Shown here: one piece after another, positions 11,701 through 20,985 of the stretch | Layout: every line of letters begins with the position of its first letter | How positions within the stretch are numbered: position 1 is the first letter of the stretch | Assembly (NCBI RefSeq): GCF_000283155.1 | Contig: NW_004454224.1 | Span: 11,135,734 to 11,199,733, forward strand | DNA from: Ceratotherium simum simum | Lineage: Eukaryota > Chordata > Mammalia > Perissodactyla > Rhinocerotidae | Length of the DNA stretch: 64,000 nucleotides | Direction of reading: 5' to 3' | Made by a program: the position numbers and the translations under genes | The notes under the pieces: generated by a model | Database searches by the model: none | The model's input: the letters and a program-made list of their open reading frames with translations, nothing else | What the model was told of the DNA's origin: nothing

Positions 11701-14700
11701 AGTGTGCAAGGCTCCACTGGGACTCAAAGCTTTATATCTGAAGGTGGGTATTTCCTTGGTGAGACCAATTTCAAGACAGGAGAAAGGTTTGTCTATTACA
11801 TGAGCTTTTCCAGGCTAGAGTTAAGTAAAAGAATATGCTCTCTCTCAAAAAAGAAAAAAATGTTTGGAAAATTTCCTAGTACTGTTTCTTTTTTAATACC
11901 CTAGGGCCATCTTGACCCCTTCTATGTTCCTTGGAATATAATTACTTAGAAATTGAAACTTGCTTTAGTAAACAATATATGATAGAATGTCTGTTTTTCA
12001 TTGTTACAATTCACATACCAGAAAATTTACCATTTTAAATTGTACAATTCAGTGGTTTTAAGTATATTCATTGTGTTATGCAGCCATCACCACTAAATTC
12101 CAGAACATCTCCATCACGCCAAAAAGAAACCCTGTACCTAATTTGCAGTCAGTCCCAATTCCCCCATCATCCATCCCCTGGCAACCACTAATCTACTTTC
12201 CGTCTCTATGGATTTGCCTCTACTGGGTATTTCATGTAAATGGAATCATACAATGAGTGGCCTTTTGTGTCTGGCTTCTTTCACTTAGCATAATGTTTTC
12301 AAGGTTTATCCATGTTGTAACATGTAACAATACTAATTCATCCCTTTTGTGGTTGAATAATATTCCACTGTATGGATATACCACTTTTTTTATCCATTCA
12401 TCAGTTGATGGACATTTGTGGTATTTCCACTTTTTGACCATTATGAATTATGCTGCTATGAACATTTTTGTGTGGATATATGTTTGTAATTCTCTTGGGT
12501 ATATATCTAGGAATAGAATTGCTGAGTCATATAATAACTTTATGTTTAACTTTTTGAGGAACTCCCAAACTGTTTTCCAAACTTACTTTCCCACCAGCAC
12601 TGTATAACGGTTCCAATTTTTCCACATCCTCACCAACGGTTGTTATTGTCTATCATTATTATTGCCATACTAGTGAGTGTAAAGTGGTATTTTATAGTGG
12701 TTTTGACTTGCATTTCCCTAAATAAATAATGTTGAACATCTTTTCATGTGCTTATTGGCCCTTTGTATTTCTTCTTTAGAGAAATGTCTATTCAAATGCT
12801 TTGTCAAACCCATTTTTTAATTGGGTTGTTATTTTGTTGTTGAGTTATAAGAGTTCTTTATTTTGGATACAAGTCCCTTATCAGATATGATTTGTAAATA
12901 TTTTCTCTCATTCTTGTGGGTTGACTTTTCTTTATAGTGTCTTTTAAAACACAAAAGTTTTTAATTTTGATGAAGAGGGTATCTATTTTTATACACTTGT
13001 ATTCTTGAAAAACAAGGAGCTAGGTGGATTGGGTTCAGATCTTAGTAAGTACTTTAGTTTCTCTGTCCACACTGAACCAAGTGTGGCAGGGCTTTGAAAG
13101 GCTGCAGAGCACTATAAGATGTGCTCCGTGGCTTCCCAGGTTTAGTCTCAGTCAGTCATTTGTTGAGCACTTACCCTGTGCAAGGCACTATGCTAGCTGT
13201 AGAGATATAGGCACGAGGAACCTTACCGTTCAAGGAATTTAAGATGTAGAAAATGGACACACACACATAAAAATGAACAGGGCCATGCAGTGCATACTTC
13301 AGAGCCCAAGGAGTGGGGCAGACAGTAGGCAAGTTCAGAGGAGGAAGGAAAAGCCCAAAGTGGCTGAAGCAAGCTAAAAAAGGCTCCAACAGAAGAAGGA
13401 AGCCTTGTTGGGGGCTGGGTAGGGGGATTCACATGAGCCAGGAGGAAGTAAGAGGGAGTTCCAGGTGAGGGAGGACAGCTCTGTGAGGTCAACAAAGACA
13501 CCAGGCACACTTGTCTCACTGGGGCTTGTTTATGCTTCTGCAAAACTCACTTAGGACTTCTAATTTTTTAAGCAGTTGCTCCCAGAGAAAAATGATGCAG
13601 AGCAGAGCACAGAGGATGCACATGAAAACAGCAACCTGGAGCTCCTTGCAGGTAACGTTGCAGCTTTCCAGGTGAGCCCTCGACCAAAGCTGGGAAGTAA
13701 AAAATATGACTTCAGGCTTTCAAACTGCACCTTCTACCACAGCCATATCCTTCTGGGATTTGGTTGGCTCCCACCGCCACTACGGGTGTTCTAGGGCAGA
13801 CGGAGGCACTCCCTCCCGAAAGCTGATATGAGAGGACTAGAAATTTCCCATATAGTTTGTGCAGTTACAGATAGCTGCACATGATGGGGCAGGACTCTGA
13901 ATCCAAGGGTGGGGGGCGTGTGGCTGGAAATAACCATAGCCACTGGCACCTGAACCTGTATGGTGCAGGTGCCAGGCACTATTCTGAGCTTTCAAAATGC
14001 ATTAATGCTCTTAATTCTCAAAACAATCTTATGAGGCATAGGCACTATTATTATTCTCATTTTACAGATGAGGAAACTGAGGCCCAGAGATGTCAATAAA
14101 CTTACCAAGGTCACATAGCTAGTAAATGGCAGAGCCAGAATTCAAACCCAGGCAGCCTGGCTCTGGTCTGTCTCTAAAAGAGCCAGATGAGCGGGAATGC
14201 ACCGTCGGACAAAACAGGGCCTGAGCTTGAGGGAACCTGGGGACTGACTGCAGCACCTGTGCTTTGTTGGTAAAATTCCTCTTTGCAGGGTCACAACTAC
14301 AACATGCTGTATGTTGTCTATGCTTTGGCCTAAGATGTGTTCCTGAATCATCCTGTCAATTGAACCAGTTTTAAATGTTGTGGGGGCTGTTGCCACTGCA
14401 AAGAACACTGCAGTGAAGGCTTGTATAAAGCAGAGAATCTATTTTTATAAATTTAGATTGGAGATTTAAAAGAGTGGAAGTATATCACATACCACAATTC
14501 AGTATTTACCACATACAGTTCAGTATTTTATGCAGTGAAGGGACAAAAGAATAAGTACTTTCCTTAGAAGGAAGAAATTACCATTTAATTCAGCACCTTC
14601 TGTGGAACTGGGGTGATGCTAGGCTCTTCCACAGTAACCACTCTTTCACAGGGGATTTCACAGACCCTTTGGGGTAGGCAGCATTGGTCCTCTCTCATAA

Positions 14701-17583
14701 GAGACAACCCAGGCTCAGGGGCTGAGTAGAGTGCTTAGCAGGAGGAGGATCTGAATTCAGCCTGCTGCCTCTAAAGCCCATGCTTTCTCCAAAAGCCTTA
14801 AAATCTAGGCGTTTACAATCTGGTGGAAACTCCTGGAAGACTGCTTGAGTTGCTCTGCCTTATAAAGCTGCAACTCTAGTTGCCATCAGTCCTATGCCCC
14901 ACGTGGGCAGCTCTGCTGAAGAAAATCACCAAATGCTGCATGATGCCACCATATGATACACCTGTGGTCCATTCACTGAGAAGCCTTGTTTGTCCAATCC
15001 TTTGTCTTCCTGGCTTTCTCCTCAGTCGCTACTCCATTCTTTTAAAAATCTACCCAGCCTCTGTCTCCTGACTTAAGCTTCCTACTTCACATTTACTGAT
15101 CTCTTTTCTCAGTAAACTCACCCAACTTGTACTCCCCCACTGCCAGAACCTTATCAGCATGGGACCCATTCCTTCTAGGCTCAGGAGTGGCATTATCCTA
15201 CTGCTTTCTCAGGGCCTGCTTGCATCAGTTATCACTTCTGTACCTTCACCTTCTCTTCTGAGTTCTTTAGCACCAGCAGGTCAGTCTCTCGTTCTTCAAA
15301 AGGAAATCTCCCATGATCTTGAACTTGTTCCATCTCTCTCTCTCCATCACGTCTCAGCCAAGGTTCTCAAAAAAGCAAGCTGCACTGTCTCCCTTTCTTC
15401 TTCTCATTCTCTTGCTAACCCTGGGCACTTGCTTTCCCTGTGGCTTCTGAACTGCAAGCTCTCTTGTTTGGGAAGACCTCTTAATTACCAAATTGATTGT
15501 GTATTTATCTTTACCGTACTTGAACTATTTGCAAAATTTGGTACTGTTAAGACTGTGGTTCTCCCCTCTCTGACATTTTCTCTTCAACTGGCTTCCTCTG
15601 GTCATCCCAAAACAGTGATCATACAGCACTCCCTCCCTAACTGCTCTCTTCCACCCCGGGTGTTGACTCGTGCTCTGGGCTCAAGACTCCCCAGTTGGTA
15701 TGACCAGCCTAGGTCTCTCCTGAGCGCCAGTTTTATCTCCGCAGTAGGCAGCTGCATGTGGAAGTCCCATTTGTACCTCAGTTTCCTCTTTCCTAATACG
15801 TTGCCCTCTGCACACCCCCTCAAGATCAGCTTTTCTTACTTTAGTCTGTCATGATGGGTAGCACCACTATCCAGTTTTTCACATCTGAAACCTGAGATTC
15901 ATTTGAGATGCTCCTCATTCTAATGTTCCACATCCAGTCTATCACCAAGGCCTGTCCATTTGGCCTCATGAATACTTCTGGGTTTTTGTTTTTTGGTTTG
16001 TTTTTTTTTTTTTTTTGGTGAGGAAGATTGGCCCTGAGCTAACATCTGTTGCCAATCTTCCTCTTTTTGCTGAGGAAGATTGTCCCTGAGCTAACATCTG
16101 TGCTAATCTTCCTCAATTTTGTATGTGGGACATCACCACAGCATGGCTTGATGAGTAGTGCCTAGGTCCGCACCTGGGATCTGAACCAGCGAACCCCAGG
16201 CCGCTGAAGCAGAGTGCGTGAACTTGACTATGCCACCAGGCCGTCCCCTCATGAACACTTCTGACTCCTCTATTTCCAGTGCCTTCACTTCTCCTGGGCT
16301 CCAGAGGGCTTCCTGCCTCTAATCTGACTCTAAGCCACACCTTGGACAGAATGATCTTTCTAAAATACCAAATATCTCCAGTGTTTAAAACTCTTCACTG
16401 CCTATTTCCTACAGATAAAAATCTATTTCTTGGCCTTCTCTGATTCCTACTCATCCCTTCAGATTCATCTCCTAGGACTCCCCACCTTGCATTTTATGTA
16501 AGATGCTGTTAATGCCTTTGGGTGTTTGTCTAACTCCTTCAGCCTGAATTCCTTTCCTCTGAGTTCCTTGTCAGCCTGGCATATTTCTCTTCATCCTTCA
16601 AAACCTGGCTCAGACATCTCAGAGAAACCTTTCTTCATCTCCAGAGATGGTTAACAGCTTCTTTATCTGTTCTACCCCTGGGCTTTGTGCACACTTCTGC
16701 ATCCCTTCTAGGATCTGTGAGCTTCACGCAGGGAACAGCTCGTTGATCTACATTCCTAGCACCTGCTCAAGAAGAATCTATGGACCCAAACTTGCTTTAA
16801 ATTTGCATCAGTGAATCAGTTAATAGTACAAAGGCTGCCTATGGGCGTGAGCAACAATGGGAGAGAGAGGTGAGGCTGACTTTAGGGCAAGGGAATCCGA
16901 GCTTGGCAGGGAGGGAGCTGGATCGTGCAGACTCCACGAAGAATCTGTGTGCAGTGACTGAGTGGGGGTGAGCCCTAAGTGAGGGCTTGGTACAATCACA
17001 GATGCCCCTTCCGGGGCGCAGCTCAGAGGGGACAGGGAGACCCTGAAACCATTCTGCAGCCTCAGCTTGATCCTGAAGGCCCTGAGCTGCCGGGTTTTGA
17101 CCTGGACAGGACCTAATGAAAAGTTGAGGTGGGAGGGCTAAGAGAGCCGGGCCCCAACTCCTCCCTTTCTTCCAGGTTTCCCCCTGCCCCCAGGGTCTTT
17201 GTAGCACTGGGCCATGGGTGTAAGATGAGTGGGCTTGTTTTCTCCTAGGGATCAGCAAGCAAGTGAAAAACAAGAGGCTCAGGAGGGGCAGTCTCCGCCA
17301 GGGCGTGGAAGACAAGCAGGCTTTCCACTCAGCCAGGGCCCCGAGCCCGTCGGAGGCCGCCCCACGCCCCGCGGAGCCTACCGCGGCCTCCCTGACCCCT
17401 AGCAGGGCAGGCCCGGGGAGAGACCTGGAGGTAACAGGACGAGGGAGGGCGCGGCGGGAGGGCGGGTACCCGGCGGCGGCCGAGGTTCCTCACCCCTGGC
17501 CCCCTTTCCTCTCGCAGGACGCGCTGTGGCTGCAGGAGGTCTCCAATCTGTCCGAGTGGCTGAGTTCCGACCCTGGGCCCTGA
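1188..17583 (+). CDS. TOP6BL: TOP6BL (C11orf80), 3' part: type 2 DNA topoisomerase VI subunit B-like
   Basis: Known role: TOP6BL partners SPO11 in the meiotic complex that makes programmed DNA double-strand breaks, and its C-terminus docks on REC114. What is seen: four exons, 1188-1286, 13576-13651, 17249-17430 and 17518-17583, each with AG acceptor and GT donor. Their phases fit (0/0, 0/1, 1/0, 0/stop) and they join into 140 codons ending in TGA. The protein runs from [13 protein letters not shown] through [21 protein letters not shown] and [10 protein letters not shown] to a C-terminal segment [14 protein letters not shown] with two tryptophans, as expected for the REC114-binding helix. The N-terminal transducer-like part lies left of the window. 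Introns of 12.3 and 3.6 kb are repeat-filled. The exon assignment rests on recalled family sequence and phase agreement. I could not define further exons between 1 and 1187. Confidence 0.85.
1460..1700 (+). repeat. MIR SINE
   Basis: Contains CCTCAGTTTTTTTATCAGTA, then TTGTTGTGAGGTTTGAATAA and AAGTGCTAAGCACATA, the MIR core and tail order in sense orientation. Confidence 0.7.
3106..3330 (+). repeat. ERE SINE, ACTAGAAGGATGTG-tail type
   Basis: tRNA-Ser-like head with A-box GTGGCTTAGCGGTTAAGTG and B-box GGGTTCGGATCCC, then the ATACAGCAACTAGAAGG tail and an A-rich end. Target duplication AAAAACATATAGCA at 3092-3105 and 3331-3344, perfect over 14 bases. Confidence 0.93.
3862..4110 (+). repeat. 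ERE SINE, GATGTTAGC-tail type
   Basis: Head as in other EREs, then the tail with CATATAAAGTGGAGGAAGAT and two GATGTTAGCCCAG-like repeats. Target duplication AATAAGGACTTTTTCT at 3846-3861 and AATAAGGACTCTTTCT at 4111-4126. Confidence 0.92.
4261..4476 (+). repeat. ERE SINE, ACTAGAAGGATGTG-tail type
   Basis: Full-length copy. Target duplication AAAATGGTAACTA at 4248-4260 and 4477-4489. Confidence 0.93.
4942..5235 (+). repeat. ERE SINE, composite tail
   Basis: The head and ACTAGAAGGATGTG tail are followed by the GATGTTAGC tail of the other ERE type, giving a roughly 295-base element. Target duplication AAAAAATGGGCCA at 4929-4941 and 5236-5248. Confidence 0.92.
5886..6080 (+). repeat. ERE SINE, diverged
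   Basis: Head CCCCGGTGGTCTAGTGGTTA and a shortened GATGTTAGC tail. Target duplication about AAAAAGACCAGGG (5873-5885) against AAAAAGATCAGGG (from 6081). Confidence 0.85.
6643..6881 (+). repeat. ERE SINE, GATGTTAGC-tail type
   Basis: Inserted in the ORF2 start of the outer L1. Target duplication AAAGAAGCAAGAGC at 6629-6642 and 6882-6895. Confidence 0.9.
7157..7411 (+). repeat. ERE SINE, GATGTTAGC-tail type
   Basis: Target duplication AAAATACAGGAAGCAA (7141-7156) against AAAATACGTGAAGCAA (7412-7427). Confidence 0.9.
8536..8752 (+). repeat. ERE SINE ending in a CA microsatellite
   Basis: The usual TCTTCCTCA(n) end has become (CA)n at about 8714-8758. Flanks AAACATACAAGA and ACACATACGAGA look like the target duplication. 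Confidence 0.88.
9847..10041 (-). repeat. ERE SINE, antisense
   Basis: Reverse complement of the GATGTTAGC-tail type. Target duplication TCACTGCAAATACTTTT (9830-9846) against TCACGGCAAATACTTTT (10042-10058). Confidence 0.92.
10124..10581 (-). mobile_element. Solo LTR of ERVL-MaLR (MLT1/MST-like), antisense
   Basis: The order GTATCAGTTTCCTATGGATG, CAAATTACCACAAACTTGGT, TTTAGGGCCCACTATAA and GGGGGGCCACTATTCAATTC follows the antisense text of this mammalian LTR group. It is about 455 bases, with no internal viral genes seen. Confidence 0.7.
10880..11075 (-). repeat. MIR SINE, antisense
   Basis: The order TTATAGATAAAGAAACTGG, TTTGCCCAGAATCACAAAGT and GTACTGAGGTCTCCTGGCTC matches antisense MIR. 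Confidence 0.65.
11110..11995. other. TOP6BL intron, no feature recognised
   Basis: AT-rich intronic sequence with only short open frames and no repeat family that I can name. Confidence 0.4.
11998..13008 (-). mobile_element. L1 3' end, antisense
   Basis: Reverse complement of old L1 3' UTR and ORF2 end: ATTGTACAATTCAGTGGTTT, CCATGTTGTAACATGT, GTTGATGGACATTTGTGG and GTCCCTTATCAGATATGAT occur in the expected order. The frames are broken. Confidence 0.75.
13140..13420 (+). repeat. Old interspersed repeat, family not assigned
   Basis: The phrases TGTTGAGCACTTACCCTGTG and AGGCACTATGCTAGCTGTAG belong to a widespread old mammalian repeat text. Related text recurs near 38405-38560 and beside the (ATTC)n at 45725. 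Confidence 0.4.
13576..13651 (+). CDS. TOP6BL: TOP6BL coding exon with NAGNAG acceptor
   Basis: This 76-nt exon encodes [16 protein letters not shown] and continues to ELLA, then a split codon. The donor is GCAG|GTAACG. The acceptor reads AAGCAG, so splicing three bases earlier (13573) would add one Gln without shifting the frame. The exit phase (1) matches the next acceptor at 17249. Confidence 0.8.
13960..14180 (-). repeat. MIR SINE, antisense
   Basis: Contains ATTTTACAGATGAGGAAACT, GGTCACATAGCTAGTAAATG and AGAATTCAAACCCAGGCAG, a well-preserved antisense MIR core. Confidence 0.8.
14595..14790 (-). repeat. MIR SINE, antisense (diverged)
   Basis: GGATCTGAATTCAGCCTGC and AAAGCCCATGCTTTCTCC fit the antisense MIR 5' part. 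Confidence 0.5.
15130..16760 (+). mobile_element. L2 LINE, 3' part, sense, split by a SINE
   Basis: The text follows the L2 consensus order: CATCCAGTCTATCACCAAGG, CAGAATGATCTTTCTAAAA, AAAACTCTTCACTGCCTA, TCAGAGAAACCTTTCTTCAT. A 231-codon open frame at 15159-15854 is a chance remnant of it. It is interrupted by the ERE at 15981. Confidence 0.7.
15981..16246 (-). repeat. ERE SINE inside L2, antisense
   Basis: Antisense copy with a duplicated TTGCTGAGGAAGATTG module. Target duplication CCTCATGAATACTTCTG (15964-15980) against CCTCATGAACACTTCTG (16247-16263). Confidence 0.92.
16770..17248. other. TOP6BL last long intron, distal end
   Basis: GC content rises towards the CpG block. The antisense frame at 16839-17315 overlaps the TOP6BL exon at 17249 and has no sign of selection that I can see. 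Confidence 0.4.
17249..17430 (+). CDS. TOP6BL: TOP6BL penultimate coding exon
   Basis: This 182-nt exon has acceptor TCTCCTAG and donor GGAG|GTAACA. It encodes a basic, proline- and alanine-rich linker ([14 protein letters not shown], later [15 protein letters not shown]) that looks disordered. Its 3' half is already in the CpG-rich block shared with the RCE1 promoter. Confidence 0.85.
17518..17583 (+). CDS. TOP6BL: TOP6BL last coding exon
   Basis: The acceptor is TCTCGCAG. The exon encodes [20 protein letters not shown], then Pro and TGA (17581-17583). The amphipathic Trp/Leu segment fits the conserved C-terminal helix that binds the PH-like domain of REC114 in mouse. Confidence 0.85.
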   Translation, partial: DALWLQEVSNLSEWLSSDPGP

Positions 17584-17646
17584 GCCGAGCCCTCTCCCCG
17601 CGCGTCCGGCCCGGCGGCTGCTGGAGCCGCGTGCTGTCTGGCGTTC

Positions 17647-17652
17647 AATAAA
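17647..17652 (+). terminator. TOP6BL: TOP6BL poly(A) signal
   Basis: A canonical AATAAA lies 64 bases after the TOP6BL stop codon, followed by a GT-rich stretch near 17672-17684. The 3' UTR would be only about 90 bases. Confidence 0.75.
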
Positions 17653-17811
17653 CCTGCTCCTCGCGTGAAGCTTCTGTGTCGGTATCGGGGCCGGAGCGGG
17701 GGACAGGGCCGGGAGCCCGCGCCGCCGGATGACGTCACCCGCGCTTCCGGCAGGCGCGGGCCGAGCGGCGGCGGTATCGCGTCACTGGTGCGCGCCGCGG
17801 GTCCGGGCGCG

Positions 17812-17996
17812 ATGGCGGCGCTGGGCGGGGATGGGTTGCGCCTGCTGTCGGTGTCCCGGCCGGAGCGGCAGCCCGAGTCCGCAGCCCTGGGCGGTCCAGG
17901 CCCCGGGCTGTGCTGCTGGGTGTCCGTGTTCTCGTGTCTCAGCCTCGCCTGCTCCTACGTGGGCAGCCTCTACGTTTGGAAGAGCGAGCTGCCCAG
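17812..17996 (+). CDS. RCE1: RCE1 coding exon 1
   Basis: Residues 1-61 plus two bases. The exon includes the first membrane segment ([19 protein letters not shown]). The ATG sits in GCGCGATGGCGG. The donor is CCCAG|GTGCGG. Confidence 0.95.
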
Positions 17997-20538
17997 GTGC
18001 GGAGATTGCGCGCGCGGCCGGAACCCGCGCCTCCGGGAGGCGGGGCTGCGGGCGGAGCTTGGGCGACCCAGGGGCGGGGCCGCGCTGTCAGGAGGCGGCT
18101 GTGGGCCTCCTGAACTTGTTGCCCCTTCCTCAGGGACCACCCTGCCGTCATCAAGCGGCGCTTCACCAGTGTCCTGGTGGTGTCCAGTCTCTCGCCCCTC
18201 TGCGTGCTACTCTGGAGGGAGCTCACGGGCATCCAGGTGCGGAGGAGGCGGGGCAGAGGGTGGTGGGGGAGAGATCTTGGGACTCTGGGCGAGGGAGCAA
18301 GACTGATGCCCCCTTTCCTGTGGCTCAGCCAGGCACATCCCTGCTCACCCTGATGGGCTTCAGGCTGGAGGGCATTTTCCCAGCAGCACTGCTGCCCCTG
18401 CTGCTGACCATGGTGAGTGTTCCTGCTTTATCTTTCCTCCTGTTTCTTTGTTATTAGCATGATTCTCCTTTTTGTGGCCACTTTTTGTTATCCTGATTGT
18501 GTCCCGCTTTTGACTGATGGGAGACAGGAATTGTGGATGGCTCTCGGCCCTCCGTATGCATGGGTGGGAAATCCTGGCTAAGAACAGGAAGCTTGAAGTC
18601 TCATGAGGCCTTGTCTGAGCAAGGACAGTGGATTATGGTTTAAGCCTTTCCTTTGACCGCTCCTGTTTTTCTGCCCCCCAGATCCTTTTCCTGGGCCCAC
18701 TGATGCAGCTCTCTATGGATTGCCCCTGTGACCTGGCAGATGGTTTGAAGGTTGTCCTAGGTGAGTCCTCGGGACTAGGGGAAAAAGTAGGCACAGGCAG
18801 TCCAGGACAATAGGGAAAGGGAGTCAGTGTGCTCATGGTGGGACCTGGACATAAGATGTGAGATATTCCGTGTTTCCTCATTAGCAAAATGAGCACATGT
18901 AGTGGGTGGCCTCTAATAGTTAGTTCCTGATGTCCAAGGAGCCCCCTAGGGACCCCCAAGCAGTACTTGGTGTGAACTAGAGAGTTTTGTCCCCTGCTTT
19001 CCCTACCTTTTGGCTTCCCCTACCTTTTGGCTTCCCCAAACCAGAGCTGGTCTTGGGCAAATTTTGATGTTTCCAGAGTTTACTACCAGGATGCCCTGCC
19101 TCAGCTACTAATGCCTATCCTTTCAGTTCTCTTGAGACATTGTTCTATGCTGGGTCTGGTAAAGTCGACCCTTATCTTTTCTCAGGAGTATTGATGCCTA
19201 ACCTGAGTTTGGCCAGGGGAAGGTTATGGGAGAGGGACCCTTGGGAGGGGATCTCTGTTCAATAACTAGTCACTCATTGCTTGTCCTGAATCCCCTCCCT
19301 AGCCCCTCGCTCCTGGGCCCGCTGTCTCACAGACATGCGTTGGCTGCGGAATCAAGTGATTGCGCCCCTGACAGAGGAGCTGGTGTTCCGGGCCTGCATG
19401 CTGCCCATGTTAGCACCGTGCACGGGCCTGGGCCCTGCTGTGTTCACATGCCCACTCTTCTTTGGAGTTGGTGAGTCTGTCCAAGCTGGTCCTTTTGAGA
19501 TGATCCCAGCATGGGAGCCGAAAATGGGGCTTGGGGCAAGAGTAGAACCTATAGGGTGGGCCAGGAGGAATGTGACATGGTTCTTGCTTTCCTCCCAGCC
19601 CATTTTCACCACATCTTTGAGCAGCTTCGTTTTCGCCAGAGCAGTGTGGGGAGCATCTTCTTGTCTGCAGGTGAGTCCTAGGGTGCTTGCCTGGGGCAAT
19701 CCTGGGTTGGGGTGTGTGAGGGTGTCCCTGATGAGCCACTCTGGAGGAAGAATTGGGAGCAGAGGGCTATAGTATTTGAGGGGCCGCTGACCATGGGAGT
19801 TGGGGTGCAGAGGACAGCCATAGGTGCTGGAGCAGGCAGCCACTGCCCCCAGGGGGGAAGGGGATGTCTTTGGCTGATGGGTGTGCAGTGCTGGGGCAGG
19901 AAGAGCGTGCAGGTGTGGTCACTCGCGGCCTCCCCGTCTTCAGCGTTCCAGTTCTCCTACACAGCTGTCTTCGGTGCCTACACTGCTTTCCTCTTCATCC
20001 GCACAGGTTGGTCCTCAGTCTCTCATGGGTCCCCGGGGGCTCAGGGGCCCACAGGAGTGGGTGGGAGAATGGGAATGCTGTGTTTGTTTTAGGAGCGACA
20101 AGTTTCTTCTACCACGGTCCTTGAGACAGGTCTGAGCCAGGGCCCTCAGCCTGGTGAGGTGTGAGAGGTGGAAGAGGAGGGCATGGTGTGTGGGTGGGTG
20201 GAGCATTGCTCTGCTCTTTCAGGAGAGGAGGGTCATTAGCCCTGGAAGGGCTTGGGGAGGTGGTGGGGCTGCCCCATGAGCTGCTCTGTCTCCCCTCCCC
20301 AGGACACCTGATTGGGCCGGTTCTCTGCCACTCCTTCTGCAATTACATGGGCTTCCCTGCCGTATGTGCGGCCCTGGAACATCCGCAGAGGCGGCCCCTG
20401 CTGGCAGGCTATGCCCTGGGTGTGGGACTCTTCCTGCTTCTGCTCCAGCCCCTCACGGACCCCAAGCTCTACGGCAGCCTTCCCCTCTGTGCGCTTTTGG
20501 AGCGGGCAGGGGACTCAGAGGCTCCCCTGTGCTCCTGA
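17812..20538 (+). CDS. RCE1: RCE1, CAAX prenyl protease 2 (Ras converting enzyme 1)
   Basis: RCE1 is an ER-membrane endoprotease that removes the AAX tripeptide from farnesylated or geranylgeranylated CAAX proteins such as RAS, before ICMT methylation. Coding exons: 17812-17996, 18134-18236, 18329-18412, 18682-18760, 19303-19470, 19599-19670, 19944-20006 and 20303-20538. All have GT-AG borders and join to 329 codons plus TGA, the length I know for human RCE1. The ABI/CAAX-protease motifs are present: EExxxR in [10 protein letters not shown] (Glu175/Glu176), HFHH (His208-His211) and HSFCN (His261, Asn265). Hydrophobic segments fit a multipass protein. The start [19 protein letters not shown] is family-typical. 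The gene is intact, and its head lies just behind TOP6BL in the same orientation. Confidence 0.97.
18134..18236 (+). CDS. RCE1: RCE1 coding exon 2
   Basis: Residues 62-96 ([18 protein letters not shown] and on to ELTGIQ). The acceptor is TTCCTCAG and the donor is ATCCAG|GTGCGG. Only 137 bases of GC-rich intron separate it from exon 1. Confidence 0.95.
18329..18412 (+). CDS. RCE1: RCE1 coding exon 3
   Basis: Residues 97-124, phase 0 at both ends ([20 protein letters not shown] and on to LLLTM). The donor is CATG|GTGAGT. Confidence 0.95.
18682..18760 (+). CDS. RCE1: RCE1 coding exon 4
   Basis: Residues 125-150 plus one base ([20 protein letters not shown] and on to KVVL). The acceptor is CCCCCCAG and the donor is CTAG|GTGAGT. 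Confidence 0.95.
19303..19470 (+). CDS. RCE1: RCE1 coding exon 5, catalytic EExxxR
   Basis: Residues 151-206 plus one base. Carries [13 protein letters not shown], the first ABI-protease motif with the catalytic glutamates, and ends FFGV. The donor is GTTG|GTGAGT. Confidence 0.96.
19599..19670 (+). CDS. RCE1: RCE1 coding exon 6, HFHH motif
   Basis: Residues 207-230 plus one base, starting [16 protein letters not shown]. The histidine cluster is the second catalytic motif of the family. The donor is GCAG|GTGAGT. Confidence 0.95.
19944..20006 (+). CDS. RCE1: RCE1 coding exon 7
   Basis: Residues 231-251 plus one base ([20 protein letters not shown]), a membrane segment. The acceptor is GTCTTCAG and the donor is ACAG|GTTGGT. 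Confidence 0.95.
20303..20538 (+). CDS. RCE1: RCE1 coding exon 8 and stop
   Basis: Residues 252-329, starting [19 protein letters not shown], with the third motif (HSFCN) and the C-terminal end EAPLCS followed by TGA at 20536-20538. It includes the last hydrophobic segment, [16 protein letters not shown]. Confidence 0.96.
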
Positions 20539-20985
20539 CCCATGCTCCTATACACACTCCTATGAACTCTCATGGGCTCTCTAGCCCCTCCCCATCAAGG
20601 GGTACTGCAGGGGAGGAGCTGGCCAGGGTCCCCGAGATCTCAGGAATTTTTTTAGGGGATTGAAGCCAGAGCTAGTTGAATCCCAGGGACCAAGAGAAAG
20701 GAGCAGGTATCCAAAGGGTGTGGCCCCTGTCAAAAGGGGGTTGAGGAGCAGCTGGGAGTGAGGGGCAAGGGGCAGGTCCCAGGAGCCATGCACTCCCTTC
20801 CTCACTTTGGACTGCTGCTTCCCTGAGCTCCTCTGGCCCCCTCTCCCTCTGAAAAGCTGCTCGGGGGGGGGGGGGGGGGGGGTGGAATTTACAAAACCCC
20901 TCCCCCTAACTTCCCAGGGTTTTCTCATTGTCTTTTTGCATCAGGACTTTGTATTGGGATATTAAAGAGATTTAACTTGGGTAAC
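20539..20985 (+). terminator. RCE1: RCE1 3' UTR and poly(A) signal
   Basis: An ATTAAA signal lies at 20961-20966, giving a 3' UTR of roughly 440 bases. The UTR contains a run of 20 G at 20863-20882. No other AATAAA-type signal is seen closer to the stop. Confidence 0.65.

Larger units (their letters stand above)
17330..18110 (+). promoter_or_regulatory. RCE1: CpG-rich block: RCE1 promoter over TOP6BL 3' exons
   Basis: The stretch is very GC- and CpG-rich. It covers the last two TOP6BL exons, the roughly 160-bp spacer and RCE1 exon 1. In the spacer a perfect CRE palindrome TGACGTCA lies at 17730-17737 and an ETS-type CTTCCGG at 17744-17750, 60-80 bases before the RCE1 ATG. No TATA box is seen, so a housekeeping-type promoter is inferred. 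Confidence 0.7.

Noticed and set aside
15159..15854. 231-codon open frame on the plus strand
   Set aside because: It lies within L2-like sequence, has no splice-linked partner and its protein matches no family I know.
17729..18457. 242-codon plus-strand frame over RCE1 exons 1-3
   Set aside because: It is out of frame with RCE1 and reads through introns; the true exons in the other frame give the family protein.
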